64,000 nt of DNA, taken from the NCBI GenBank assembly GCA_029551925.1, contig JAKPEO010000124.1, positions 1 to 64,000 of the forward strand, written 5' to 3'. The notes under the pieces were generated by a model. That model saw nothing but the letters and a program-made list of their open reading frames with translations. It did no database searches and had not been told where the DNA came from. Shown in pieces: positions 34,744 to 44,712 of the stretch. This DNA is from a bacterium (lineage in GTDB: Bacteria > JAGOBX01). Numbering within the stretch: the first letter of the stretch is position 1; every line of letters begins with the position of its first letter. The position numbers were made by a program, and so were the translations under genes.

Positions 34744-36182
34744 CAAAAATGAAAGTTATTTTTGATTATAAAGGAAATAATAATCCTGAAAAAATTTTCG
34801 GAGTAGATAATGAAATACCGCTAAAATCGCCAGACGCAAAATATCTGACAGCCTACAATCCAGATTTTAACGGACTAAATGAAAATATTATTGCGCGCCA
34901 TTATCTAAATCTATCGCAAAAAAACCACTGCGTAGATAAGGGCTTTTATCCGCTCGGTTCGTGCACAATGAAATATAATCCTAAAATAAATGAAGAATTG
35001 AGCGCAAAACAAATTTTCAATATTCATCCTGAAACCGCGGCACCGCCGCAATATTTACTAAAAATTTTGTATGAATTAAGCGAATATCTTTGTAAAATTA
35101 CAGGGCTTGACGCTGTGACTCTGCAGCCGGTAGCAGGCGCGCACGGCGAATATACCGGCTTAAAAATTATAAAAAAATATTTTTCCGAACTAAAAGAAAA
35201 TCGAGATACGATAATTGTGCCTGATAATTCGCACGGCACAAATCCGGCAAGCGCGGCGCTGCTCGGCTATAAAATAATTCAAATTAAAAGCGATGAAAAC
35301 GGCTACGTTTCTATCCCAGAACTAAAAAAACATTTATCGCAAAATGTTGCGGCGTTGATGCTCACTAATCCCAATACGCTCGGACTATTTGAAAAAAATA
35401 TACTCGAAATATCTGAAATACTCCATAAAAATAATAGTTTGCTCTACTGCGACGGCGCTAATATGAACGCAATATTGGGAAAATGCCGCCCCGGCGATAT
35501 GGGATTTGATGTAACGCATTTAAATTTGCATAAAACTTTTTCTACTCCGCACGGCGCTGGAGGGCCCGGCGCCGGACCAGTAGCGATAAAAAATTTTTTA
35601 AAAGATTATCTGCCAGTTCCTTTCATCAAAAAAAATAAAAATAACGAATATTATTTAGATTATTCTAATGAAAAATCTATTGGCTCCATACATTCTTATT
35701 ACGGAAATATTAATGTCTTATTAAAAGCATATTTTTACATAAAAATTTTAGGCGCTAACGGATTGAACGAAGTCAGCGATATCGCAGTGCTAAACGCTAA
35801 TTATCTAAAATCTAAATTATCTAAATATTATTTTGTCCCTTATAATCAAATATGCAAGCACGAATTTGTAATTAACAACAAATACCAAAAAGAATGTCAA
35901 CTAAAAACGCTTGACATAGTAAAACGCCTGATGGATTTCGGCATTCACCCGCCGACTATATATTTCCCATTAATAGTCGATGAGGCAATGATGATTGAAC
36001 CAACAGAAACAGAAACATTAGAAACATTGAACGAATTTATAAGTGCAATGATACAAATCAGCGAAGAATGTAAAACTTCGCCTGAACTGATAAAATCTGC
36101 GCCTCATAACACGCCGGTTAGACGAGTAAATGAAACATTAGCGGCGCGCAATCCAGTAGTGAATTATTTTGTAGATAAATAA
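34740..36182 (+). CDS. gcvPB: Glycine dehydrogenase (decarboxylating) subunit 2
   Basis: The PLP-carrying C-terminal half of the split P-protein, 480 residues. The cofactor Lys is in HLNLHKTFSTPHGAGGPGAG. Other family segments are YPLGSCTMKYNPKINE, QPVAGAHGEYTGL and DNSHGTNPASA. Its start overlaps the gcvPA stop (ATGA), so the subunits are made together. A second ATG at codon 4 is possible. Confidence 0.96.
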   Translation: MTKMKVIFDYKGNNNPEKIFGVDNEIPLKSPDAKYLTAYNPDFNGLNENIIARHYLNLSQKNHCVDKGFYPLGSCTMKYNPKINEELSAKQIFNIHPETAAPPQYLLKILYELSEYLCKITGLDAVTLQPVAGAHGEYTGLKIIKKYFSELKENRDTIIVPDNSHGTNPASAALLGYKIIQIKSDENGYVSIPELKKHLSQNVAALMLTNPNTLGLFEKNILEISEILHKNNSLLYCDGANMNAILGKCRPGDMGFDVTHLNLHKTFSTPHGAGGPGAGPVAIKNFLKDYLPVPFIKKNKNNEYYLDYSNEKSIGSIHSYYGNINVLLKAYFYIKILGANGLNEVSDIAVLNANYLKSKLSKYYFVPYNQICKHEFVINNKYQKECQLKTLDIVKRLMDFGIHPPTIYFPLIVDEAMMIEPTETETLETLNEFISAMIQISEECKTSPELIKSAPHNTPVRRVNETLAARNPVVNYFVDK

Positions 36183-36185
36183 TTT

Positions 36186-37061
36186 ATGAAAAAAAAAGAC
36201 GAAAGAATTGATATAACTATATTCGGCGCAGTTATAAATATATTGCTGTCTTTTTTCAAAATTGCGGTCGGCGTATTTTCAAAAAGCCGCGCATTAGTGG
36301 CTGACGGCTTGCATAGTTTATCTGATTTAATATCTGATATAATTGTAATTTTCGGCATTGTTTACGGAGATAAACCATCTGATGACGACCATCCCTATGG
36401 CCATAAAAAAATCGAAACAGCGGCTGAAATAACATTAGGACTGATTTTAGCGGCAGTGGCATTTTTTATTGCGCTCGACGCATTATCATCGCTTTTCAAA
36501 CCAGCCGCCAAATGCGCCGCAACAAAAAGCGCGATAATCGTAGCATTTGCGTCTGTTATAGTCAAAGAATATCTCTATCAAAAAACATTAAAAATCGGAA
36601 AAAAATACAATAATTCAAGTATAGTCGCTAATGCTTGGCATCACCGCAGCGACGCGCTGTCAAGCGCGCCGGTAGTCATCGGTTTAATTGTAATTCATTT
36701 TTTTCCAAAGTTATATTTTATTGATGCAATATTAGGCATCGGTATAGCGATACTGATTTTAAAAATTGCCGTACCTATTTTTTATAATGCTTTTAAAAGT
36801 ATTATTGATACTGCGCCGACAAACGAACTAAAACAAGAAATTATCGATATAATAAAAAACGAACACGAAATAAAGGATTTTCATAATATCAGAATGAGGA
36901 TGCTCGGAAATTTGATTTTTGTTGATATGCACATTTCTGTTGATAAAAATCTCACTATTGAATATGCTCATCATCTATCGCACAAACTAAAAGAAAAAAT
37001 TATGAATGAACATAAAAATATCTACGATTTATTAATACACATTGAACCATACTATAACTGA
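36186..37061 (+). CDS. Cation diffusion facilitator family transporter
   Basis: A 291-residue inner-membrane exporter of divalent metals (Zn, Fe, Mn, Cd or similar) driven by protons. It shows the CDF signature ALVADGLHSLSDLISD in helix 2, the DDDHPYGHKKIET loop and NAWHHRSDALSS in helix 5. About six helices are followed by the cytoplasmic dimerisation domain (residues ~210-291) with HNIRMRMLGNLIFVDMHISV. It begins 3 bases after gcvPB, apparently in the same transcript, which ends at the bidirectional terminator downstream. Confidence 0.92.
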   Translation: MKKKDERIDITIFGAVINILLSFFKIAVGVFSKSRALVADGLHSLSDLISDIIVIFGIVYGDKPSDDDHPYGHKKIETAAEITLGLILAAVAFFIALDALSSLFKPAAKCAATKSAIIVAFASVIVKEYLYQKTLKIGKKYNNSSIVANAWHHRSDALSSAPVVIGLIVIHFFPKLYFIDAILGIGIAILILKIAVPIFYNAFKSIIDTAPTNELKQEIIDIIKNEHEIKDFHNIRMRMLGNLIFVDMHISVDKNLTIEYAHHLSHKLKEKIMNEHKNIYDLLIHIEPYYN

Positions 37062-37080
37062 TAATAAAAAAAATTATAAA

Positions 37081-37115
37081 AAAAAAGCCGGTTATAAAAA
37101 TAACCGGCTAAAAAA
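37081..37115. terminator. Bidirectional terminator between the CDF gene and tRNA-Phe
   Basis: AGCCGGTTA (37086-37094) pairs with TAACCGGCT (37101-37109), flanked by A-runs on both outer sides so that, on the minus strand, a T-run follows the hairpin. It ends the tRNA-Phe transcript and probably also the gcvPA-gcvPB-CDF transcript. Confidence 0.88.
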
Positions 37116-37120
37116 GGTGG

Positions 37121-37196
<76 letters not shown>

Positions 37197-37204
37197 AATT
37201 AAAT

Positions 37205-37233
37205 TTTATCGCAAAATTTCCTTGAAAAATCAA
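37205..37233 (-). promoter_or_regulatory. Possible promoter of tRNA-Phe with a motif shared by tRNA-Arg
   Basis: On the minus strand TTGATT (plus 37228-37233), 17 bases, GATAAA (plus 37205-37210) lies just before the tRNA. The plus-strand sequence TTCCTTGAAAAATCAAA at 37218-37234 is nearly the same as one at 52675-52691 upstream of tRNA-Arg. Confidence 0.42.
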
Positions 37234-37348
37234 AGATTTAATTAATAATGGCGACTATTCTATATTATTATTTTTATTTGTCAAGATTTTTTTTTATTTG
37301 ATTATTTTTTTTTATTTTTATCATAAAAATAAGTGTTTTAAAATTTGT

Positions 37349-37376
37349 TTGACTTATAGAAAAAAATATTTATAAT
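37349..37376 (+). promoter_or_regulatory. Likely promoter of glnS
   Basis: TTGACT (37349-37354), a 16-base spacer and a perfect TATAAT (37371-37376), 57 bases before the glnS ATG. AAGGTG follows as ribosome binding site. Confidence 0.62.
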
Positions 37377-37433
37377 CACTATGCTAATTTTATTTGAGAT
37401 TTATTTGTTGAACTGAAAAGGTGTAATTTTATT

Positions 37434-39140
37434 ATGGAAAAGGACAATAAAGAAAAAGTTGAGATTTCTAAAAATTTTATTGAAGAAATTATTGATGAAG
37501 ATTTAAAAAATAATGTTTATAACGGCAGGGTAGTAACGCGATTTCCGCCTGAGCCAAATGGTTATTTGCATATAGGTCATGCAAAATCTATATGTTTAAA
37601 TTTCGGATTAGCGCAGAAATACAATGGCAAATGCCATTTGCGGTTTGATGACACAAATCCCACGACAGAAGATATTGAGTATGTAGAATCAATAAAAAAT
37701 GATGTTAAATGGCTGGGATTTGATTGGGGCTCAAATCTTTATTTTGCCGCTGATTATTTTGATAAATTGTATGATTATGCAGAGCAATTAATAAAATTAG
37801 GCAAAGCGTATGTCTGTCATTTAACGCCCGAAGAATTGAAAGAGTATCGCGGCACGCTCACGCAGCCGGGTAAAGAAAGTCCTTATCGTCAGCGCAGCGT
37901 AGAAGAAAATCTAAAATTATTTAGAGATATGGCTGCTGGAAAATTTAAAGAAGGCGAATGCGTATTGCGCGCGAAAATAGATATGGCTTCGCCGAATATG
38001 AATATGCGCGATCCGATATTATATAGAATTCGATTTGTCGAACATTATCGCACAGGCAAAAAATGGGTAATTTATCCTATGTATGATTTTGCGCATCCCC
38101 TCGAAGATTATATTGAACGGATAACTCATTCAATTTGCACGCTCGAATTTGAAGATCACAGACCTTTATACGATTGGGTGCTGCAATCATTAAATTTAAA
38201 AGAATGTCCAAAACAAATAGAATTTGCGCGATTAAATTTAAGTTATACAGTTATGAGCAAGCGCAAGTTATTAGAATTAGTAGAAAATAAATATGTCAGC
38301 GGCTGGGATGACCCGCGACTGCCGACGATTGCAGGATTGCGGCGGCGCGGCTATACTCCTTCAGCAATACAGACATTTTGCGAAAAAATCGGAGTAGCAA
38401 AAGCGAATAGCGTAGTAGATATATCTCTATTAGAGCACTGCATTCGCGAAGATTTGCGATATACTGCACAGCGAGTAATGGCTGTATTAAGACCTCTGAA
38501 AGTAGTACTAACAAATTATCCTGACGATAAAGTTGAATGGGTCGAAGCAGAAAACAATCCAGAAAATACGGAAATGGGCAATAGGAAATTGCCATTTACT
38601 AAAATATTGTATATTGAGCAAGATGATTTTCGTGAAAATCCGCCGAAAAAATATTTCAGATTATCGCCGGGTAAAGAGATTAGATTGAAATACGCATATT
38701 ATATAAAATGCGTAGATGTGATAAAAGACAGCGCCGGCAATATTATTGAACTGCGCTGCACATACGATCCGGACACAAAAGGCGGCTGGTCGCAAGATGG
38801 CAGAAAAGTTTTAGGCACTGCGCATTGGGTATCAGCGCAATATGCTGTTGACGCAGAAGTGCGGTTATATGACAATTTATTTACAAAACCAAATCCTGAC
38901 GATGTTGAAGAAGGCCAAGATTATAAAGTCAATATAAATCCCAAATCTCTTGAAATTTTAAAAAATTGTAAATTAGAGATGTCTTTAAAAACTGCGAAAA
39001 TCGACGATAGATTTCAATTTTTAAGACAGGGATATTTTTGTATAGATAGAGTTGATTCTACGCCTGAAAATTTGGTGTTTAATAGAATTGCAGCGCTGCG
39101 CGATAGTTGGGCGAAAATCGAAAAAAATCAAAATGTTTAA
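37434..39140 (+). CDS. glnS: Glutamine--tRNA ligase
   Basis: Charges tRNA-Gln with glutamine. The 568-residue class I enzyme has [16 protein letters not shown] with HIGH at 46-49, [15 protein letters not shown], and VMSKRKL (KMSKS-type) near 274. It matches GlnRS rather than GluRS in the [14 protein letters not shown] and [14 protein letters not shown] segments. The C-terminal anticodon-binding beta-barrels are present. It is the first gene of the plus-strand run with the S55-domain gene, the propeller gene, nnr and the BsuPI-like gene. Confidence 0.97.
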   Translation: MEKDNKEKVEISKNFIEEIIDEDLKNNVYNGRVVTRFPPEPNGYLHIGHAKSICLNFGLAQKYNGKCHLRFDDTNPTTEDIEYVESIKNDVKWLGFDWGSNLYFAADYFDKLYDYAEQLIKLGKAYVCHLTPEELKEYRGTLTQPGKESPYRQRSVEENLKLFRDMAAGKFKEGECVLRAKIDMASPNMNMRDPILYRIRFVEHYRTGKKWVIYPMYDFAHPLEDYIERITHSICTLEFEDHRPLYDWVLQSLNLKECPKQIEFARLNLSYTVMSKRKLLELVENKYVSGWDDPRLPTIAGLRRRGYTPSAIQTFCEKIGVAKANSVVDISLLEHCIREDLRYTAQRVMAVLRPLKVVLTNYPDDKVEWVEAENNPENTEMGNRKLPFTKILYIEQDDFRENPPKKYFRLSPGKEIRLKYAYYIKCVDVIKDSAGNIIELRCTYDPDTKGGWSQDGRKVLGTAHWVSAQYAVDAEVRLYDNLFTKPNPDDVEEGQDYKVNINPKSLEILKNCKLEMSLKTAKIDDRFQFLRQGYFCIDRVDSTPENLVFNRIAALRDSWAKIEKNQNV

Positions 39141-39158
39141 TTTTATAAAAAGCAAAGC

Positions 39159-39166
39159 AAGGGGGA
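39159..39166 (+). promoter_or_regulatory. Ribosome binding site that supports an ATT start
   Basis: AAGGGGGA ends 6 bases before ATT at 39173. No ATG, GTG or TTG lies in frame at a suitable distance; the first TTG and ATG in frame (39212, 39215) are about 45 bases away, inside the would-be signal peptide. Confidence 0.6.
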
Positions 39167-39172
39167 ATAAAA

Positions 39173-40924
39173 ATTAATATAAAATTTTTAAAAATAATAA
39201 TTTTAGTTTTTTTGATGAATATTTGTCTGCTGTCCTTAGGATATTCAAGCGACAGCGAAATATTAAATACTGCTGGTTTGAATATTATGCGACTTTCAGA
39301 AATCAAGCCGGGAATGAAGGGCTACGGCTTATCAGTTTTTCAAGGGACCAAACCTGAAACTTTTGGAATAGAGGTCATCTCAATTTTAAAGAAAGCGCAG
39401 CCGGACAGAGATTTGATACTTGTCAAATGCAGCGGCAAAGATCTGGAAATTTCGCGGATAGTCGCTGGTATGAGCGGCTCGCCTGTTTATATTGACGATA
39501 AACTAATAGGCGCGCTCGCTTATGCTTGGCGCAATAGTATAGAGCCGATTGCCGGCATCACTCCGATAGAGAGCATTTTACGCGATTATAACACGCCTCT
39601 GAAAGAAAACGATATTACTACAGCATTTGATATTTTTAATAAAAAATCTAATACTAAAAAATTTGAAAATCAGCAAATAACAACAATACAAACTCCAATT
39701 ATGTTGAGCGGATTTAGTAATAAAATTTTTAATGAATATTCTGATTTTTTTGATTATTATAATATGCTGCCGTTTGAAATGAGCGGCGCAGGATTATGGG
39801 ACGAAAAAGCGAAATACGAGCCGGGCGCGGCAATTGCGATACCATTAATAACCGGCGATTGGTCAGCTTCTGGAATCGGCACAATTACCGCTATTACTAA
39901 TGATGGTAAAATTTTAGCATTTGGGCATCCGATGTATAATTTAGGAAATGTCGAATTTCCAGCTGCAACTGCCGGCGTGCATACAGTTATGAAAAATAAT
40001 CAAATTTCTTGGAAAATGGGTTCGCCAATTGAAATGAACGGCGCATTGGTGCAAGATAGATTCGCTACTATTATTATTGACCCATTAAAAAAAAGCAATA
40101 TGATACCTTTTAGTATTTCATTAGATTATCCAAAAAGTAATATTAAAAAAAATATTAATTTGCAAGTTGTGAATAATAAAAATTTAACACCGATGCTGCT
40201 TTTAATTTCCGCTGTGAATAGCATATATTCTACGGCAAATGTCGGCAATGCTCAAATTACAATTTATCAAAACTTAAAATTAAAATTTAATGATACATAT
40301 ACATTAGAATATAATTTTTTGGATTACAGCAATTACAGCGGCGCGTATTCATTAAATATTTTTCAGCCGTTATTTATGCTGTTTGAAAATCCTTTTAAAA
40401 AAATCGAATTACAAAATATCGAATATAAAACTAAAATTATTAATGACGAATTAGTATATAAAATTTCAGATGTGATACCTTCAAAAATTACTGCTGTAGC
40501 CGGCGAAACTATTACTTTAAAAATTTTATTAACGCATAATAACAAACCCGACACATTTGTAAATTTAAAATTATATATTCCAGAAGAATGCGAAGAATTA
40601 AGAAATTTACAGATTTTTGTCACAGCCGGCAATCGCGCGCCATTAATAAAATCTGATCCGCAAAATTTTGACGAATTTTGCGAGTATATCAAACAGATTT
40701 ATTCAAATAATGATATCGTGGTTTTTTTTAGATTGCCTAATGATAAAATTCTTGTAAAAAATAGATTGTTTGAAAGTTCGACTTTTAGCGTAAATTCAAA
40801 ATTATTAGATGCGCCAGATCGTTTCAGACGCATACCGAATTATAGTTTTACTAATATACCGCAAGATTTTATAGTATATGGCAGCGCTAATACTCGCATA
40901 ACATTAGAAAAAAAATTACAATAA
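39173..40924 (+). CDS. SpoIVB/S55 peptidase-domain secreted protein, probable ATT start
   Basis: An exported protein of about 583 residues. From ATT at 39173 the N-terminus would read MNIKFLKIIILVFLMNICLLSL, a proper signal peptide with a basic end; from the TTG or ATG at 39212/39215 the basic end is lost. The domain matches the S55 (SpoIVB-type) family: GMKGYGLSVFQGTKPETFGIE, the nucleophile segment AGMSGSPVYIDDKLIGALAY, TPIESIL, and LAFGHPMYNLGNVEFPA with the likely catalytic His. In Bacillus SpoIVB cleaves a sporulation regulator; here an envelope protease or scaffold is more likely. A beta-sheet-rich C-terminal half is unassigned. It is followed by an exported propeller protein. Confidence 0.82.
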   Translation: MNIKFLKIIILVFLMNICLLSLGYSSDSEILNTAGLNIMRLSEIKPGMKGYGLSVFQGTKPETFGIEVISILKKAQPDRDLILVKCSGKDLEISRIVAGMSGSPVYIDDKLIGALAYAWRNSIEPIAGITPIESILRDYNTPLKENDITTAFDIFNKKSNTKKFENQQITTIQTPIMLSGFSNKIFNEYSDFFDYYNMLPFEMSGAGLWDEKAKYEPGAAIAIPLITGDWSASGIGTITAITNDGKILAFGHPMYNLGNVEFPAATAGVHTVMKNNQISWKMGSPIEMNGALVQDRFATIIIDPLKKSNMIPFSISLDYPKSNIKKNINLQVVNNKNLTPMLLLISAVNSIYSTANVGNAQITIYQNLKLKFNDTYTLEYNFLDYSNYSGAYSLNIFQPLFMLFENPFKKIELQNIEYKTKIINDELVYKISDVIPSKITAVAGETITLKILLTHNNKPDTFVNLKLYIPEECEELRNLQIFVTAGNRAPLIKSDPQNFDEFCEYIKQIYSNNDIVVFFRLPNDKILVKNRLFESSTFSVNSKLLDAPDRFRRIPNYSFTNIPQDFIVYGSANTRITLEKKLQ

Positions 40925-40941
40925 AAAAAGGGAGAAGGTTA

Positions 40942-43101
40942 ATGGTTATTTTTAAAAAATTTACAATATTAATATTAATTATGTTATGGCTGATTAATTC
41001 TGTTGAAGCCACGCAAACGCAATATAAATTATTTTCAAAAACAAATGATTATCTCACAGGTAAATTCGACGGCACAGCAATCGGAACAGACGGCAAATTA
41101 AAAGTATGGTATAAACTTAAAGAACAGCAAACTTCTCAAGAAATTATAAATAAAGAATTATGGGATATGCTGTATTTAGAAGACAAAAAAATAATCTATT
41201 CTACTGGAACCCCGGCGGCAATAATAGAATACGAAAGAGAAAAAGAAAAATTCATTTTAAAAAATAATTATAAATTAGCGAATGATATTACAGCAGTATC
41301 AAAATTGTATTACGATGAAATTGATAAAAAAATATTGTATGCCGCTATTCCAAATGGCAATATTTACATTTATCCAGACAAATTATTATGCAATCTGCCG
41401 AGTAATTATATTTATGATTTGATTAGAATTAATAATTATTACTATGCCGCTGGCACAAACGGCAGAATTTTCAGAATAGACGCGCAGACCGGTGCATTCA
41501 ATGTATTTTATAAATTAAAAGATAAAAATGTTTTGACGCTTTCAAGATACAAACAATTTTTAATTGCCGGCGGCTCTAATACAGGGCTGTTATATTTAAT
41601 ATCATTATCTGATCCGAACAATAAATCGAAGGCATTAGAAAATTTCGGCAACGCGGAAATAAGAAAAATATTAGTTACACAAGATAATAAAATTTACGCG
41701 GCGGTCAATTTTTTTTCAGGACAGCAAAAATCACAGCAGATGAATCAGCCGCAGACATTTTCAGAAGCCGATGCTTCTGAAGTATTAGAAATGATAACAG
41801 AAAATTTCATGAACGAAATGGAAAGTGCAGCCGGCGAAGGCGATCCCAAAGCGCAGCAGTCCAAACGATCGACGGGAATGCCGCCGATGTTCGCTCAGCA
41901 AATCAGGTCGTCTGCGCTATATTATGTAACAGAGCAGTCAAAAACATTAGTTGCAGAATTGAATAATGACGGCATTAATGATTTTACAATAGATAATGAA
42001 CAGGTTATTTATATAGCCAGCAGCAGAAGAAACTATTTATATCGCATAATAGGTAAAGAATATGATATAGTCTATAAAACCAAAAACGGCGCTATTACTA
42101 AATTGTGTTTGAATAGTCAAAATAATTTGGCTATATTCGGCGCATCTAATCCAGCGGAATTTTTTGAAATTGATATGACTTTCAAAAGTGCGGAATATTT
42201 ATCTGATATAATAGATTTGAATTATAAATCTTTTATTGGCAGACCTGAAATTGAAAATATTGGAGAAATCGAAATGCAATTGCGCGCCGGCAATACTTCT
42301 GCGCCTGACGAATTATGGAGCGAATGGCTAAATCCCTTCAAAACAGCGCAACAGCTAACCGGCAGATATTCACAATTTCGTATTGTTTTAAAATCAAAAG
42401 ATAGTGGTATTTCAAAAATAAATTTGCCATATAAACAATTTAATATTGCTCCTATATTAAAATCAGTAAATATTCAAGCTCAGCGTAAAAATCAAAGCGG
42501 CGGCGGCCGCGGCGGCGCTCAAAACAATAGACCGCCGTCTCCGCAAGAAATACAGGAACAAATGCAAAATCAAGACAACGATCCAAAAACAAATTATACT
42601 GTGCGTTGGTCTGCGGAAGATCCTAATAATGACAGATTAATTTATCATATTTATTATTTATACGAAAATGGCGATTGGATAAAATTTCCATTTGACAAAC
42701 ATTATACAAAAAATACATATAACTGGAATACCAATTTTTTTCCTGACGGCAGATATAGATTTAAAATTATTGCGTCTGACGAATTAGACAATCACGGCGA
42801 ATATTTAACTGATGAAATAATTTCCGATTATGTGGTTATAGACAATACACCGCCGGAAATTTTGATTGTAATTGATGACAAAAGCATAATTATCAATGCT
42901 ATTGATAAATTGAACATTATCAAAAACTGCGAATATTCAGTTAACGGCGGCGATTGGAAAATGCTGCAGCCGCGCGATGGATTATTTGATTCAACTGCCG
43001 AAGTTTTTATTTTGTCGTTAAAAGGAATAAAAGGCACTGTGACATTTAGAATATCAGACGCAGATAATAATATCGGGTTAAAAAGCGTGATAGTTAGATA
43101 A
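40942..43101 (+). CDS. Exported beta-propeller protein with C-terminal Fn3/Ig-like region
   Basis: A 719-residue protein with a signal peptide (FTILILIMLWLINSVEA). Repeats such as KIIYSTGTPAAIIEYE, KKILYAAIPNGNIYIYP and NYYYAAGTNGRIFRIDAQTG suggest a WD40-like or Kelch-like propeller. A low-complexity Gln/Met/Pro-rich insert lies near 255-320 and a Gly/Arg-rich linker near 515-545. The end (TVRWSAEDPNNDRLIYHIYY, DGRYRFKIIASDELDNHG) is Fn3/Ig-like. GGGAGAAGG precedes the ATG. It follows the S55 gene by 17 bases, so the pair probably acts together outside the cytoplasm. No enzyme site is visible. Confidence 0.7.
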   Translation: MVIFKKFTILILIMLWLINSVEATQTQYKLFSKTNDYLTGKFDGTAIGTDGKLKVWYKLKEQQTSQEIINKELWDMLYLEDKKIIYSTGTPAAIIEYEREKEKFILKNNYKLANDITAVSKLYYDEIDKKILYAAIPNGNIYIYPDKLLCNLPSNYIYDLIRINNYYYAAGTNGRIFRIDAQTGAFNVFYKLKDKNVLTLSRYKQFLIAGGSNTGLLYLISLSDPNNKSKALENFGNAEIRKILVTQDNKIYAAVNFFSGQQKSQQMNQPQTFSEADASEVLEMITENFMNEMESAAGEGDPKAQQSKRSTGMPPMFAQQIRSSALYYVTEQSKTLVAELNNDGINDFTIDNEQVIYIASSRRNYLYRIIGKEYDIVYKTKNGAITKLCLNSQNNLAIFGASNPAEFFEIDMTFKSAEYLSDIIDLNYKSFIGRPEIENIGEIEMQLRAGNTSAPDELWSEWLNPFKTAQQLTGRYSQFRIVLKSKDSGISKINLPYKQFNIAPILKSVNIQAQRKNQSGGGRGGAQNNRPPSPQEIQEQMQNQDNDPKTNYTVRWSAEDPNNDRLIYHIYYLYENGDWIKFPFDKHYTKNTYNWNTNFFPDGRYRFKIIASDELDNHGEYLTDEIISDYVVIDNTPPEILIVIDDKSIIINAIDKLNIIKNCEYSVNGGDWKMLQPRDGLFDSTAEVFILSLKGIKGTVTFRISDADNNIGLKSVIVR

Positions 43102-43128
43102 TTTTTTTTAAAAGGCAGGCGATATATT

Positions 43129-44712
43129 TTGTATATTGTATCTTCTAATGAAATGCGAAAAATAGACGAATATACAATTAAAGAAATAGGAATACCTGCT
43201 ATTGTTTTGATGGAGCAAGCTGCGCTAAAATGTTTTAAAATCATCAAAAAAAAAATTATTAAACAAAAATACAAAAAAATAATTGCGATTTGCGGAACGG
43301 GCAATAACGGCGGCGACGGCTTGGCAATTTGCAGGCATGTGTATTTTTCAGGAATTACCGCTGAGATAATATTAGTTGGCAGTATAAATAAATTAAGCGA
43401 ATGCGCGCAGATTAATTACGATATTTTAAAAAAATTAGGTTTAGAAATTAAATATTATCCTGAAAAAATAAAATTTTCAAAAGATTATTTTGACGATTGT
43501 TTGGTTATAGACGCGTTGTTTGGCACAGGCATAAAAGGCAAATTTTCTAATGAGATTCAGGAATTAATAAAAAATATAAATTCTTCTAATTCTTATATAA
43601 TTGCAATAGACTCGCCTTCGGGCTTAACTGACAACACAGAAAATATCCCTATTGCCGCGAATTTAACTTTAACAATAGGATCATACAAAACCGCGTTTTT
43701 TAGCGACTGCGGAATAAAATCAACAGGCAAAATAAAATTAATAGAATTAAATTTTCCGCAGAGCGCATTTGACAATTGCTTAAATGAAAATAAAATTTTT
43801 GTAAATAAAATAGAAAAAAAATTATTGTATAAATTATTGCCCGCTGAAAATAGTTGCAAAACGCGCAACAGCAAAATCACAATAATTGCCGGCTCTTATA
43901 AATATTCAGGCGCGGCGCAGTTAGCAATTAAATCTGCATTAAAATGCGGCGCTGGTTTGATTTATGCGTTAGTGCCAAAATCAATTGCTAATATTATAAA
44001 AACTAATATTCCAGAAGCGATTGTATTTGCGCTTGACGAATTAGACGGAGTTATTGCCGCTACTGAAAACAACAAGAAAATCATTAATAATTTTTTAGAC
44101 AAAAGCGATAGCGTCTTATTAGGCCCGGGCTTGACTGTCAGCGAACACGCAAAAAATATTTGCGAATATATTATAAATTCGGCAAAATGCAGAGTTGTTA
44201 TTGACGCTGACGGTTTGAATAATTTAGCAGAAAATTTAGAAATTTTAAATCAAAACAAATCTGCGAAATTTATATTAACTCCGCATCCCGGCGAATTTGC
44301 GAAATTAATAAAATCAGAAGTTTGTCATATTCAAAACAACAGATTAGAATATTTAAAAAAAATCAGAATATATGACAATGTCGTTATTGTATTAAAAGGC
44401 AAGTATTCTATTATAGCGGACAATAAAAATAGATATGTAAATTTTTCAGGAAATTCGTTGCTTGCCGCTGCCGGCACAGGCGATGTATTAGCTGGAATGT
44501 TAGCGAGCATAACGGCAAAACTAAAAGACGATACTTTAATTGAAACTGTGAAATTATCAGTATTTCTGCACGGATCAATATCTGATTTTTTAAAATTTAA
44601 AAAGAAAAAAATGACAATGTATGCAGGCGAATTAATCGAGAATTTTGACGATACTCTCGCTGAATTATTGAGTTTGAATTATGAGTATATTTGGTCGCTT
44701 ATCCAAAAGTAA
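43129..44712 (+). CDS. nnr: Bifunctional NAD(P)H-hydrate epimerase / ADP-dependent dehydratase
   Basis: Repairs hydrated NADH and NADPH: the N-terminal YjeF domain interconverts the R and S forms, and the C-terminal ribokinase-like domain dehydrates the S form using ADP. The 527-residue protein has SSNEMRKIDEYTIKEIGIP and GTGNNGGDGLAICRHV in the epimerase half. GSYKYSGAAQLAIKSAL, GPGLTV, VIDADGLNNLA, LTPHPGEF and AAGTGDVLAGMLA lie in the dehydratase half. The start is TTG at 43129, with AGGCAGG upstream. It overlaps the next gene by 32 bases. Confidence 0.95.
   Translation: MYIVSSNEMRKIDEYTIKEIGIPAIVLMEQAALKCFKIIKKKIIKQKYKKIIAICGTGNNGGDGLAICRHVYFSGITAEIILVGSINKLSECAQINYDILKKLGLEIKYYPEKIKFSKDYFDDCLVIDALFGTGIKGKFSNEIQELIKNINSSNSYIIAIDSPSGLTDNTENIPIAANLTLTIGSYKTAFFSDCGIKSTGKIKLIELNFPQSAFDNCLNENKIFVNKIEKKLLYKLLPAENSCKTRNSKITIIAGSYKYSGAAQLAIKSALKCGAGLIYALVPKSIANIIKTNIPEAIVFALDELDGVIAATENNKKIINNFLDKSDSVLLGPGLTVSEHAKNICEYIINSAKCRVVIDADGLNNLAENLEILNQNKSAKFILTPHPGEFAKLIKSEVCHIQNNRLEYLKKIRIYDNVVIVLKGKYSIIADNKNRYVNFSGNSLLAAAGTGDVLAGMLASITAKLKDDTLIETVKLSVFLHGSISDFLKFKKKKMTMYAGELIENFDDTLAELLSLNYEYIWSLIQK

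Noticed and set aside
37197-37433. T-box or other leader RNA before glnS
   Set aside because: No conserved T-box sequence or long structured leader; a plain promoter and ribosome binding site explain it.
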